Below, piece by piece: positions 21,843 to 33,306 of a stretch of DNA of 64,000 bases. The notes below the pieces were generated by a model that was not told the DNA's origin, made no database searches, and was given only the letters and a program-made list of their open reading frames with translations. The DNA comes from Neoarius graeffei (lineage: Eukaryota; Chordata; Actinopteri; Siluriformes; Ariidae): contig NC_083571.1 in the NCBI RefSeq assembly GCF_027579695.1, positions 42,460,943 through 42,524,942 of the forward strand. The letters run 5' to 3'. The position numbers and the translations under genes are program-made. The stretch's first letter is position 1. The number at the start of each line of letters is the position of its first letter.

Positions 21843-22413
21843 AGTGAGCTAAATTTTAACAGTGCAAACAATGCCACAAAAAGAAAAGATTCATGCCATT
21901 GTCATGATTCATTGTCATGCCAACCGAGGCTGTTGTGTTTCCCTTGTGGTCTCGTCACTCGTCACTTCCGGAAGGGGCAGTGCTGAAGTAAGTAGCTCGA
22001 ATATGTAGCTCAATAGGGTATACATGCACTAAGTAGCTCGGCAGAAATCGCATAATCTAGGTCGTGTAGCTCGATTCCGAGAAATCAAGTTCGGTTCAAT
22101 TTCAGCTGAATTAAGGTGTATACATGGCATTTTGAACTTCGATTTCAGTCGAGCAACGGCAGAAATTTGATTCTCTCTATGTGCATGTAAACGCACTGAT
22201 TGTCCGGTCTTTTGTAAAATAATGAGTACTAATCCCATCAAGACTGGTGTTGCTACACCCTCCTATGATACATCTGTTAACCATTTTAATAATTAAGCGA
22301 TAATGTTGAAGAAATTTGCAGAAAACCACCAGGTCGTTTTCTCATAAACAAACCAGTGCTGACGTAGGATTCAGAGGGAGGCGTCCCACAGATGATGTCA
22401 TGAAAATCAATGT

Positions 22414-22794
22414 CTCATTCATCTCATCTCATTATCTCTAGCCGCTTTATCCTGTTCTACAGGGTCCCAGGCAAGCTGGAGCCTATCCCAGCTGACTATG
22501 GGCGAAAGGTGGGGTACACCCTGGACAAGTCGCCAGATCATCACAGGGCTGACACATAGACACAGACAACCATTCACACTCACTTTCACACCTATGGTCA
22601 ATTTAGAGTCACCAGTTAACCTAAACTGCATGTCTTTGGACTGTGGGGGAAACTGGAGCACCCGGAGGAAACCCACGCGGACATGGGGAAAACATGCAAA
22701 CTCCGCACAGAAAGGCCCTCACCGGCCACAGGGCTCAAACCAGGACCTTCTTGCTGTGAGGCGACAGCGCTAACCACTACACCACCGTGCTGCC
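22414..22794 (-). mobile_element. full-length SINE with 15-bp target duplication
   Basis: Flanked by CATGAAAATCAATGT (22399-22413 and 22795-22809). Same subfamily and orientation as the SINE at 8282-8653, with the tRNA-like head on the right and a GAGAT-type tail on the left. Confidence 0.9.
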
Positions 22795-22940
22795 CATGAA
22801 AATCAATGTTTGCTGGGAAATTCAAATGCCAAGTTTTTTCAGAGGTGGACCAGTTCGCCTCAAATGGCTTGATTTCAACAGAATTTTTCTGGTATTGCGC
22901 ATGGTAAAAAAAATGCAGAGAATGCAGAATGTTACAGATA

Positions 22941-24543
22941 CAACCCAGATTCCAAAAAAGTTGGGACAAAGTACCAATTGTAAATGAAAACAGAATGCAA
23001 TGATGTGGAAGTTTCAAAATTCCATATTTTATTCAGAATATAACATAGATGACATATCAAATGTTTAAACTGAGGAAAAATATCATTTAAAGAGAAAAAT
23101 TAGGTGATTTTAAATTTCATGACAACAGCACATCTCAAAAAAGTTGGGACAAGGCCATGCTTACTACTGTGAGACATCCCCTTTTCTCTTTACAACAGTC
23201 TGTAAACGTCTGGGGACTGAGGAGACAAGTTGCTCAAGTTTAGGGATAGGAATGTTAACCCATTCTTGCCTAATGTAGGATACTAGTTGCTCAACTGTCT
23301 TAGGTCTTTTTTGTCGTATCTTCTGTTTTATGATGCGCCAAATATTTTCTATGGGTGAAAGATCTGGACTGCAGGCTGGCCAGTTCAGTACCCGGACCCT
23401 TCTCCTATTGTATGCAGCCATGATGCTGTAATTGATGCAGTATGTGGTTTGGCATTGTCATGTTGGAAAATGCAAGGTCTTCCCTGAAAGAGACGTCGTC
23501 TGGATGGGAGCATATGTTGCTCTAGAACCTGGATATACCTTTCAGCATTGATGGTGTCTTTCCAGATGTGTAAGCTGCCCATGCCACACGCACTAATGCA
23601 ACCCCATACCATCAGAGATGCAGGCTTCTGAACTGAGCACTGATAACTTGGGTCGTCCTTCTCCTCTTTAGTCCGAATGACACGGAGTCCCTGATTTCCA
23701 TAAAGAACTTCAAATTTTGATTCGTCTGACCACAGAACAGTTTTCCACTTTGCCACAATCCATTTTAAATGAGCCTTGGCCCAGAGAAGACGTCTGTGCT
23801 TCTGGATCATGTTTAGATACGGCTTCTTCTTTGAACTATAGAGTTTTAGCTGGCAACGGCGGATGGCACGGTGAATTGTGTTCACAGATAATGTTCTCTG
23901 GAAATATTCCTGAGCCCATTTTGTGATTTCCAAAACAGAAGCATGCCTGTATGTGATGCAGTGTCGTCTAAGGGCCCGAAGATCATGGGCACCCAGTATG
24001 GTTTTCCGGCCTTGACCCTTATGCACAGAGATTCTTCCAGATTCTCTGAATCTTATGATGATATTATGCACTGTAGATGATATGTTCAAGCTCTTTGCAA
24101 TTGTACATTGTCGAACTCCTTTCTGATATTGCTCCACTATTTGTCGGTGCAGAATTAGGGGGATTGGTGATCCTCTTCCCATCTTTACTTCTGAGAGCTG
24201 CTGCCACTCCAAGATGCTCTTTTTATACCCAGTCATGTTAATGACCTATTGCCAATTGACCTAATGAGTTGCAATTTGGTCCTCCAGCTGTTCCTTTTTT
24301 GTACCTTTAACTTTTCCAGCCTCTTATTGCCCCTGCCCCAACTTTTTTGAGATGTGTTGCTGTCATGAAATTTCAAATGAGCCAATATTTGGCATGAAAT
24401 TTCAAAATGTCTCACTTTCGACATTTGATATGTTGTCTTTGTTCTATTGTGAATACAATATCAGTTTTTGAGATTTGTAAATTATTGCATTCCGTTTTTA
24501 TTTACAATTTGTACTTTGTCCCAACTTTTTTGGAATCGGGTTG
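22941..24543 (-). mobile_element. Tc1-like transposon, nearly complete
   Basis: Bounded by TA (22939-22940 and 24544-24545). The ends are inverted: CAACCCAGATTCCAAAAAAG on the left against CAACCCGATTCCAAAAAAGT on the right, continuing with TTGGGACAAAGTAC. The interior encodes one transposase on the minus strand with a single frameshift. A much older member of the family is at 58772-60134. Confidence 0.9.
23164..24182 (-). pseudogene. Tc1-like DDE transposase with one frameshift
   Basis: Starting at the ATG 24180-24182 (MGRGSPIPLILHRQIVEQ), the frame holds a paired-like DNA-binding domain (TIAKSLNIS, HNIIIRFRESGR, GRKTILGAHDLRALRR) and catalytic blocks KTVLWSDESKFEVL (first Asp) and IFQHDNAKPHTA (second Asp). 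The frame is lost near 23405-23420. The C-terminal part, from VRVLNWPACSPDLSPIENIW (catalytic Glu) to LQTVVKRKGDVSQ, continues in another frame to 23164. All three catalytic residues survive and total length is close to the usual ~340 residues, so this is a recently inactivated copy. Confidence 0.88.
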
Positions 24544-24660
24544 TACATATTATACGAAGCATATTTCCCACATTAATCAATACAAAGTACCTGCATCTTT
24601 CAGTTCTTTTCAATCAAGGCTGCATACTTTCTTCTTTGCTGCTGCCTTTTATTAAATCAA

Positions 24661-24964
24661 TGTAGCAGTCCATGTAGGTGGGTGGAGCACAGAAGGATGG
24701 CAGGACAGAACTGTTTTAACAAAACTCTCTTTTATTTGCACTTTTCAGTTGCAAAACACACACTCAGACACACGCACACACATCAGCCATCTGGTTGTGG
24801 AGAGAGTCCCTCTGCTCTCACTCTCTCTCCTTAAGAAGGGCGCGGTCACTGGGAAGACACACAAACACATCAATTAACAACAGGTGTAGTGATTCTGCCA
24901 CTTAACTTCCCCAACTCCGCCCTCCTGTCACAGACCGATGCTAGACCACGCCCCCGCTGCCACA
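24661..24964 (-). repeat. 3' LTR of copy D
   Basis: On the minus strand it runs from TGTGGCAGCGGGGGC to GACTGCTACA. It differs from the 5' LTR at about 24843 (C/T) and 24913 (A/G). TTTATTTGC-type AT-rich and CTCTCT stretches are visible. It abuts the purine tract at 24965-24979. Confidence 0.93.
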
Positions 24965-24979
24965 TACCCCCACCGCCCG
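24965..24979 (-). other. polypurine tract of copy D
   Basis: Minus-strand CGGGCGGTGGGGGTA directly before the 3' LTR, the expected primer site for plus-strand DNA synthesis. Confidence 0.7.
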
Positions 24980-24984
24980 ACTCA

Positions 24985-27721
24985 GGCCGGGCAGCCGTCC
25001 GGCCCGCAGCCGACTCCCCCCCCTTGACGGGAGAGGAAGTCCGCCACGACCATCTGCGCCCCCGGCCTGCGCCCCCGGCCACCTTGAAGTTAAAGGGTTG
25101 GAGTGCCAGATACCAACGGGTGATCCGCACATTGGCATCCTTCATGCGGTGGAGCCACTGGAGGGGCGCGTGGTCCGAACAGAGGGTGAAAGGGCGTCAC
25201 AGCAGGTAGTACCAGAGGGCGAGGACTGCCCACTTGATCGCCAGGCACTCCTTCTCGATGGTACTGTAGCGCCCCTCACGCACCGACAGCTTGCAGCTAA
25301 TGTACAAGATGGGGCGATCCTCCCCCTCCACCTGCTGGGACAAAACGGCCCCCAGCCCTCTGTCCGACGCATCCGTCTGCAACATAAAGGGGAGAGAAAA
25401 GTCAGGGGAGTGTAAAAGTCGCCCCCCACACAGTGCATCCTTAACCTTAGAAAAAGCCCGCTGGCATTGCTCCGTCCACTGGACCGGATCTGGTGCCCCC
25501 TTTTTAGTCAGATCAGTCAGCGGGCTGGTGATGTCCGAATAATTAGGTATAAACCTACGATAATAGCCAGCCAGCCCCAGGAACTGTCTCACCCCCTTTT
25601 TGGTCTTGGGCCTCGGGCAGGCCGCAATCGCTGCAGTCTTGTTAATTTGGGGATGCACCTGCCCGTTGCCCAAGTGGAATCCCAGATACCGTACTTCCAC
25701 CCACCCAATCGCACACTTCTTCGGGTTGGCCGTGAGACCCGCCCGCCTCAGTGACCTAAGGACGGCCCTCAGGTGTTGTAGGTGCCGCGGCCAGTCATTA
25801 CTATAAATAATGATATCATCTAAGTACGCGGTCGCATAGGTGGCGTGGGGGTGGAGGACCCTGTCCATCAGCCGCTGAAACGTAGCAGGCACCCCAACCA
25901 GCCCAAAAGGAAGTGTGATGAATTGGTGTCAGCCAAACGATGTGGAAAAGGCCATTTTTTCACGGGATAATGGAGTCAAGGGGATCTGCCAATAACCCTT
26001 TGTTAAATCCAGTGTCGAGTAAAAATGAGCAGTGCCTAGCCGATCGAGCAACTCATCAATACGAGGCATTGGGTACGCATCGAATTTAGACACCGCGTTG
26101 ACGTTTCTATAGTCCACACAGAACCGGACCGACCCGTCGGCCTTGGGTACCAAGACGACCGGGCTGCTCCAGTCACTGTGGGACTCCTCGACGATGCCCA
26201 TTTCAAGCATGGCCTCGAGTTCTTCCCGAACCACCTTTTTCTTGTGTTTGGGTAACCTGTAAGGGCGGCTACGCACTACCACCCCCGGGGGCGTCTCAAT
26301 GTGGTGCTCTATGAAGTTAGTGCGGCCGGGCAGGGGTGAGAACACGTCCGAAAACTCGGTCTGCAACTGGGCAACCTCCGCAAGTTGGGTCGGGGAGACG
26401 TGCTCTCCGCAGGGGACCGGAGAGGGACATGATGCTAATGTTCCTTTTTGAACCTCCGGCCCCAGCTCCGCCTTCTCCAGAACCACCGACACCAATGCCA
26501 CGGGGACCTCCTCGTTCCAGAGTTTGAGTAGGTTGAGGTGGTAAATCTGTAGCGCCCCACCCCTGTCCGTTCGCTTCACCTCATATTCGACATCCCCGAC
26601 TCGCCGTGTGACCTCAAAGGGTCCTTGCCACTTGGCGACTAATTTAGAGCTCGATGTGGGCAACAGTACAAGTACTTTCTCTCCCGGTGCAAACTCTCTA
26701 ATGCGCATACCCTTGTTGTACAGGCGGGTTTGCCGTTCTTGGGTCTGCCGCAAATTCTCCTGGGTTAGTTGTGTGAGTGTGTGGAGTTTTGCGTGCAGGT
26801 CAATAACATATTGAATTTCATTTTTGCTTGGTGAAGGTCCCTCCTCCCAATTTTCTCGCAGCACATCTAAAATGCTGCGCGGCTTACGTCCATATAATAA
26901 TTCAAACAGGGAGAACCCCATGGAGGCTTGGGGGACCTCTCGCACTGCAAAGAGCAAGAGTTCGAGCCATTTATCCCAGTTACGTGCATCCTCACTTACA
27001 AATTTCTTAATTATGTTTTTAAGGGTGCGATTAAACCGTTCCACTAAGCCGTCCGTTTGTGGGTGATAAACGCTGGTGCGGATCGGCTTAATACCTAATA
27101 ACCCATACAGTTCATTCAGTGTTCGTGACATAAACGAGGTGCCTTGATCAGTCAGAATCTCTTTCGGGATTCCAACTCGGGAGATGACATGGAAGAGCGC
27201 CTCCGCAATACTGCATGCTGAGATATTGCGACGAGGCACTGCTTCCGGGTATCGCGTTGCATAGTCCACCAGAACTAATATAAAGTGGTACCCTCGTGTT
27301 GACCGATCTAATGGCCTGATGAGATCCATCCCAATTCTTTCGAACGGGGTCTCGATTAATGGTAGAGGGCGCAAAGGCGCTTTTGGAATGGCCGCTAGAT
27401 TTACTAACTGGCATTTGCGGCATGCCGTACACCACCTACGGACATCGCCGCGAATCCCCGGCCAATAGAATCGGGCCATTATTCGGGCTAGTGTTTTATC
27501 CTGCCCTAAGTGTCCAGCCATGGGATTAAAGTGAGCCGCCTGGAATACCAATTCTCGGCAGCTCTTCGGAATTAAAAGCTGCGTGACTCGCTCTTTAGTT
27601 TGAGTGTCCTGCGTCACTCGGTATAATCTATCCTTCATAATCCCGAAGTAGGGGAAGGACGGGGTGGCGTTTGACCATCGATTACTCTCACTTGGTCAAA
27701 AGCATGCCGCAGAGTCTTGTC
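24985..27721 (-). pseudogene. copy D pol: integrase, RT, RNase H
   Basis: The main open frame (25929-27638) starts with the integrase HHCC region (HFNPMAGHLGQDKTLAR, CTACRKCQ), then the core with all three catalytic acidic residues (RIGMDLIRPLDRS, ILTDQGTSFMS, DGLVERFNRTLKN), the C-terminal region (LVAKWQGPFEVTRRVG), and then RT (VLVPKADGSVRFCVDYRN, TLDLTKGYWQIPL). A TGA at 25929-25931 interrupts; the same frame continues (25197-25892) with AYLDDIIIYSND, FLGLAGYYRRFIPNY and the RNase H block QTDASDRGLGAVLSQ. Another TGA is at 25197-25199. A small tandem duplication near 25060-25080 shifts the last codons, and an indel near 27660-27690 shifts the first. Confidence 0.92.
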
Positions 27722-29216
27722 TCATGATTGCTCTAATGGGAAATCCACGAGGGATTCCCCAATAGAGGGAGGAGGAGCTGGCGGCTCCTCACTCTGACGC
27801 GGAGATGACGTAGACGGCTCTGTGACAGCTGCTCCTGCCAAAGCAACACCGGGACCTCCCCCTGTCAAATGGCAGGACCCACTCTTGACTAAGTGTGTCA
27901 TTAAACCCCGAAATTCCGGCCAATCAGTCCCCAAAATTAAAGAGTGGGTAAGGCGAGGATTAACCGCCGCCTTCACTATAAAATTTTCCCCTCTGAAAAT
28001 AATGTGGACCGACACTAAAGGGTAGTTGTGAACATCCCCGTGCACACACAACACCTTCACCAATTGTGCTCCCCCCAATGCCTCGTCTTGCACCAGGTTT
28101 TGGTGGATTGAGGTCTGATTACAGCCAGAACCCACCAACGCCTGATATGTATCCCCTTGGATACTCACTGGTATGCGATACGCTCCGGCCCGATCGAGGG
28201 CGGCTCCTGGCGTGTTGGGGATCCGAACCACCGCGCCCACCTCCATTATCGAGCACTGCTGTTGGAGGTGGCCCGGTTCCCCGCAGCGCCAGCAAACCGG
28301 CCCGGGCTTCCTCTCTGCACTAGTGCTCTGGGGCTCACTCACCTGAGGGGGGGGAGAGACAGACACAGAAGGGAGACACGGAAGGGCACCGCGGGTGCGG
28401 CAGGCCGGTTGAGGTGGCGCCGGCCCCCGTCTCCGCGGTGGGGGAATGGGGCGAGGAGAAGACACAGGAGGAGGGGAGAGAGAGTGAGAGGAGAGAAGAG
28501 AAGAGGTCGTCTGCTGTCCTGCCGTCGGGACAGCCGCCAGATGATCCTCCGCCAGCTCGATTGCCTGATCCAGCGACGCCGGGCAGTGGCACTGGACCCA
28601 CTCTGCGGTTCCCGCTGGTAGATGCGCGACGAACTGTTCCAGTACCACCTGGTCGATGAGTCCCTCGGCGTCGCAGCTGTCGGCCCTCAACCACTGCCAG
28701 CAGGTGTCCCGGAGTTGCTGGCCAAACGCGAACGGCCGGCCGACTTCCTCCAAGCACAGAGCATGGAAACGCTGATGTTGTTGCTCCGGGGTGCATCCCA
28801 CCCGCTGGAGGACAGCCCGGCGAAGGTCTGCGTAGGCCAGCCGGCGGTCGGCGGGGAGCTGTAGCACGGCCAGCTGCGCCTCTCCCGTTAGCAGGGGGAG
28901 GAGGCGCGCTGCGCGCTGTTCCACCGGCCACCCCAAGGTCTCTGCTACCTGCTCAAAGAGCGTGAAGAATGCCTCGGGGTCGTCCTGCGGGCCCATCTTC
29001 GTGAGGGTGAGGGGGGGAAGGGACCGCGGCGGTGGAGTTGTTGGACCCTGCCGACGCAAGGAGGTGCCGGAACGCCCGACGATCTTCCTGTTGCGCCAGC
29101 ACCAGGGCCTCGAACCGTTGTTCTTGCTCCTTTCGGAGGGCGAGCAGTGCCTGGTGCTGGCTCTGTTGGGCCGTGGCGAGGGCGTGGATCAGGTCGGCGA
29201 AGGTGGAGGACTCCAT
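27722..29216 (-). pseudogene. copy D gag-protease with SCAN-like domain
   Basis: Starts at the ATG 29214-29216 (MESSTFADLIHALATAQQS) with a glutamine-rich helical segment. A one-base shift in a C-run near 29015 moves reading to the main frame (to 27722). That frame has a SCAN-like helical domain (DDPEAFFTLFEQVAETLGW, LPADRRLAYADLRRAVLQR, EEVGRPFAFGQQLRDT), a proline-rich linker, the CCHC knuckle CWRCGEPGHLQQQC, and a protease-like part (QALVGSGCNQTSIH ... LILGTDWPEF). The usual 'VDSG' protease triad reads VGSG, so the catalytic Asp is lost. The gag end FPLEQS is followed by TGA, and the pol frame continues in phase for about 18 codons. Confidence 0.88.
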
Positions 29217-29240
29217 GGGGCTGTTGTCTTCTGTGCTCGA

Positions 29241-29259
29241 GTCCCGGGTTTCGGCACCA
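29241..29259 (-). other. primer-binding site of copy D
   Basis: Minus-strand TGGTGCCGAAACCCGGGAC, one base inside the 5' LTR. It has the TGG start complementary to a tRNA CCA end. I could not identify the primer tRNA by eye. Confidence 0.7.
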
Positions 29260-29260
29260 C

Positions 29261-29564
29261 TGTAGCAGTCCATGTAGGTGGGTGGAGCACAGAAGGATGG
29301 CAGGACAGAACTGTTTTAACAAAACTCTCTTTTATTTGCACTTTTCAGTTGCAAAACACACACTCAGACACACGCACACACATCAGCCATCTGGTTGTGG
29401 AGAGAGTCCCTCTGCTCTCACTCTCTCTCCTTAAGAAGGGCGTGGTCACTGGGAAGACACACAAACACATCAATTAACAACAGGTGTAGTGATTCTGCCA
29501 CTTAACTTCCCCGACTCCGCCCTCCTGTCACAGACCGATGCTAGACCACGCCCCCGCTGCCACA
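29261..29564 (-). repeat. 5' LTR of copy D
   Basis: 304 bp, the same length as the partner LTR at 24661-24964 and identical except two substitutions. It ends in the TSD copy ATCAA. Confidence 0.93.
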
Positions 29565-31421
29565 ATCAAATTTGAGACTTTTAATTTGATTTCTTTTGGC
29601 GCGACCGCAATGCATGATGGGATATGTTGCTTGCTTAGTGACCATCTAAAGTACACTACTTTTCATGATGCATTGTGGGATACTTTGAATGCACTATATA
29701 AGGTGTAATACTCCTCACTATCATTTTAGACAGCACTACAAAATGGCGTCCTCACTATATAGTGCCCTATATAGTGAGTAGGGAGCAAATTCAGACACAG
29801 GGATTATCATGCCGTTACCATCCGTGTGTCCAAAATCACTGACTTGTTCACGACTCCCTACTCCCTATATAGGGAATTACTATAGAGAGGACAATATAGT
29901 GAATTCATTGGTAAAATGAAAAAACGCTTTCAGACACAAGTCTATCACACTGGTATATACATCATTACTGTCACAATTAAAACGTGCCATATCAGCTGGC
30001 TGGTGGGTTTTCAAAATAATAAATACATGCAGGTATTTTTGTGATAAATACATATTACACTGAGTGTATTTCCCACATTAATCAATACAAAGTACCTGCA
30101 TCTTTCAGTTCTTTTAAATCAAGGCTGAATACTTTCTTCTTTGCAGCTGTCTTTTATTAAATCAAATTTGAGACTTTTAATTTGATTTCTTTCAGTGTGA
30201 ACACAATGCATAATGGGATATATTACTTGATTAGTGACCATTGGTTGCACACTACTTTTCGTGATGCATTGTGGGATACTTTGAGTGCACTATATAGGGT
30301 GTAGTAATCCTCACTATCATTTCAGACAGCACTACAAAATGGCATCCTCACTATATTGTGCCCTATATAGTGAGTAGGGAGTGATTTTGGACACAGGGCA
30401 TGTGAATAATCTTTTATGAATGTGGAAGTGTGCGCTCCAGTGTGACCAAGTAAGGTGACAAGTTTTATGTTTCATCTAATTTAGGTAAGTAAAAAACTAT
30501 AATATTATTAGGCAGTGGGCACATAGGAAAGTGTTTCTGTCATTATGTTTATCATGCTTGTATGACAAAAAACTCATGAAGATATTTATCTCAATACATG
30601 ACTTACTCATTCTAAACCTGTCGAGCTTCACCAGCGAAGCTCTCAACCCCAAAGTACAACCAAATCTACTTGCACATAATGCCATGAAATAATAGATATG
30701 TGGCATAAAGATCTATTACAAGTATTAGATTTATATTTATTCAATACGTTCTGAAGTTACTTGATTGGGAACTGGGAATCTTGACCCACAGAACACTGCT
30801 TGTTTACTCACACCCGATAACCTGGAATCAACGACTGTACACCACTTCTGGCCGACAATGGCTGCTCCCGTGGTTCTGCATCTGTGGGTAATTCACAGAA
30901 TAAAATTGTCCACAAAAGTGCTTTTACAGTGTTTTTTTGACTGAATGTGCACATCTTTTGTCTATAAATAATACATGAAGCACGATTAATGTTGTAAGCA
31001 TTATGAGTACTGGTACATTTTAAGGACTATGTACACAATCCAAGTGTAATGGATGTGGTTGGGACATAAACAGGTATGAGACAATGAACTGTTTTCCTGC
31101 ATTTACACGTATTTGCTCCTGCAGAAAACAATACAACACAATTAATTGCCTTCTGGCCTTTTTCTCTGCATCTCTGCTTCCTCAGTAGGCATAACAGGAC
31201 TGTGTGATTGCATTCATTTTCTTAAAATACATGCTGTGACATTACATTATCATAACACTTTGCACAATATATGTTAGTAGTCACAAGCTGTTCAAAATGG
31301 TAGAAAAACAAAGTTTCAGTAATTTATAACAACAAATCTCATCAAAAACCTGAAAAACCTTAGACAGCAACCTTATACAGCAATAACACCTTGTAAGCAA
31401 AGAAAAGTAGTGGGTGTAGGT
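29565..31421. repeat. AT-rich DNA with two copies of an ACTATATAG-type repeat
   Basis: Two direct copies of a ~235-bp repeat (29570-29806 and 30158-30400) share AATTTGAGACTTTTAATTTG, ATGCATTGTGGGATACTTT and CCCTATATAGTGAGTAGGGA. A partly inverted version lies at 29836-29960. The second copy includes the upstream sequence interrupted by copy D in the first. They look like non-autonomous DNA-transposon copies; superfamily not assigned. 30410-31421 holds nothing I can identify, apart from a ~60-bp stretch (about 31121-31180) repeated at 33374-33430. Confidence 0.6.
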
Positions 31422-33306
31422 TAGGGCTGCTCGATGTTGGAAAAAATCAATATCACGATTTTTTCAGTAAATATCGATATCGCGATTTTTAAAACGATAT
31501 TTATACACCTTTTTTTTAAAGCCCCGATCATCAACACCCGAGGCACCGGGCCACATTTTTATAGTACAGGCCTCATAGGCTACCTGTCAACCCTTCCCAT
31601 TGTACCCTGAAACGCCTTTTACTTAAACTATTTACTGTTCAAGCGCGTACTTTGCATAGGTCCTATAGCCTGCACAAGGCTCACGTTCTCCTCACTCAAC
31701 ATTTCCGATCACAGAGGATGGAGCCAGCGCTGGTATTACCAGTGATTACTGCGTAACGTCCACACTGGCTCGTAGCCAGCCAAGGATAAAATCTCTCTCT
31801 CACACACACACTACAACGTAAGCTTGTGTGTTGTTAAGACACCAACATTAAACACGCACACACACGGACTGGCCATCGGGAGTAGCGGGAGTTTTCCCGG
31901 TGGTTCAGCGTGGGCCAGCGGAGAAAAAAAAAAAACAGTTGCGCGCTGGTCTTTAATATGATAAGCAATGTTAACAGTTTCTTTAAGAAACTGTTAACAT
32001 TGCTTATCATATTAAAGGCCAGCGCGCAACTGTAATAAGCAATGTTAACTATTTCTTTAAGAAACTGTTAACATTGCTTATCATATTAAAGGCCAGCGCG
32101 CAACTGTTTTTTTTTTTTCTCCGCCGGCCCACACTGAACCACCGGGAAAACTCCCACTACTCCCGATGGCCAGTCCGTGTGTGAACACGCACAATATAGA
32201 GACAAGTCCTTAAGAATTAACATACATGAAAATAGCTCAGCGGCATGTAACATTCCCTGAAAGTGTAGGTGGCACTGCGGCTAGATGCTACGTGAAATGG
32301 CACAAGGCAAACACCATGCTTCGCTCAGTCAACAGACAAAATCCACGAACCCAGTAGTCCTCCTACTACTGTGGGTTAGTGTTCTGTGGCCAAAAACACC
32401 CTATGCACAGTCATTCCAAAACATCCCCACTAGTTGCAGGTTATGTCTCAAATACAGATATGCATTGTGGATTAAGCAATCTATTTTCAAGCATCAGGCT
32501 TCTCTTCCTTCATCTTCCAAATGTGGACTCCGCTATCTTTTTGGCATGTCAGCATTGAAATACCATTTGCAGAGATATTTCACTCGCCATTAGGAAAAGT
32601 AAAAGCAACACATGATTAGGGCTATATGATTAGCAGGGGGACACCGTTTTAAGCGCACGGAATTTTAAAAACAATGTAATTACATCTGAGTCCATCTACA
32701 TCGCGCAATAAACCCGTCCTTAGCAGAACCTACTTCAAAGCATGATGCTAGCTGCAGATGCACAAGTCAAAATCAAATGAACCCAAGTAAACATGCCACG
32801 GCGGGCAACATTAATAACCAAATTGCCTTACCTTAAAACGCTGCCTTGACCACAGGACGACTCGCAATTATTCCACTTAAATCCACACGGTTTAACACAT
32901 CTAACACAGCTAGCAAGCTGGATATGTGCTAATATTGTTGTGCTTGTTTTCTTCTGTAGATGCCATTTTTACATTACCCAGTCCCACATCCAAAAATATG
33001 ACGTAAATATATGTTAATTGTATTATTATAACTATTAGCAAGCAAATCAAACAACATATTAACAAATCAATATATCAAATCACCCAACACGTATGAAAAC
33101 AGAAGAACTGATTTTTTACTGTTGCGGAGATATCGCGGGAGTAGAATGGATGACGTATACAAGGCTACGGTGTGCCTTGGGGGACAGAAGGGTTGTTTTA
33201 CCTTACAAATGACAAAAAATCGTTTCATATCGATATTATGAATTTTGATATCGTTTGACACCAATATCGATATCGTGATAAAAATATGATATATTGCACA
33301 GCTCTA
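31422..33306. mobile_element. hAT-like non-autonomous element
   Basis: An 8-bp duplication GTGTAGGT (31414-31421 and 33307-33314) flanks ends TAGGGCTGCTCGAT and, in reverse complement, TAGAGCTGTGCAAT. Both ends continue into ATATCGATATCG-rich subterminal repeats. 8-bp duplications and TAGGG-type ends fit the hAT superfamily. No transposase can be read; the 102-codon frame at 32285-32593 has no family features. It carries the foldback element 31859-32183. Confidence 0.75.
31859..32183. mobile_element. foldback element, 8-bp target duplication
   Basis: Ends CACACACGGACTGGCCATCG and its reverse complement are flanked by AACACGCA (31851-31858, 32184-32191). The arms pair over roughly 140 bp. The centre is itself reiterated: a block with TTAACATTGCTTATCATATT occurs three times, once inverted. 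No coding capacity. It is nested in the hAT-like element, hence younger. Confidence 0.8.

Larger units (their letters stand above)
20497..22199. mobile_element. non-autonomous element with terminal inverted repeats
   Basis: The left end CAGTACGTTTACATGCATGT is mirrored at the right end (reverse complement CAGTGCGTTTACATGCACAT). ATT flanks both sides, a possible 3-bp target duplication. Inside both ends are 'TCGAG...GGCAG/CGG' patches related to each other. There is no transposase. A CA repeat and a Harbinger-like MITE lie within it. Confidence 0.6.
24661..29564 (-). mobile_element. Gmr1-like Ty3/Gypsy retrotransposon (copy D), young
   Basis: A complete element: 5-bp duplication ATCAA (24656-24660 and 29565-29569), two 304-bp LTRs (24661-24964, 29261-29564) that differ at only two positions, a primer-binding site and a purine-rich tract. 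Minus-strand order is gag with SCAN-like domain, zinc knuckle, protease, integrase, RT, RNase H. Integrase ahead of RT is the hallmark of the Gmr1 group. A related repeat without the element (30095-30175) gives the empty-site sequence. A few stops and indels prevent translation of pol. Confidence 0.93.

Noticed and set aside
32285..32593. 102-codon frame inside the hAT-like element
   Set aside because: No BED finger, RNase H-like or dimerisation motif of hAT transposases in either strand.
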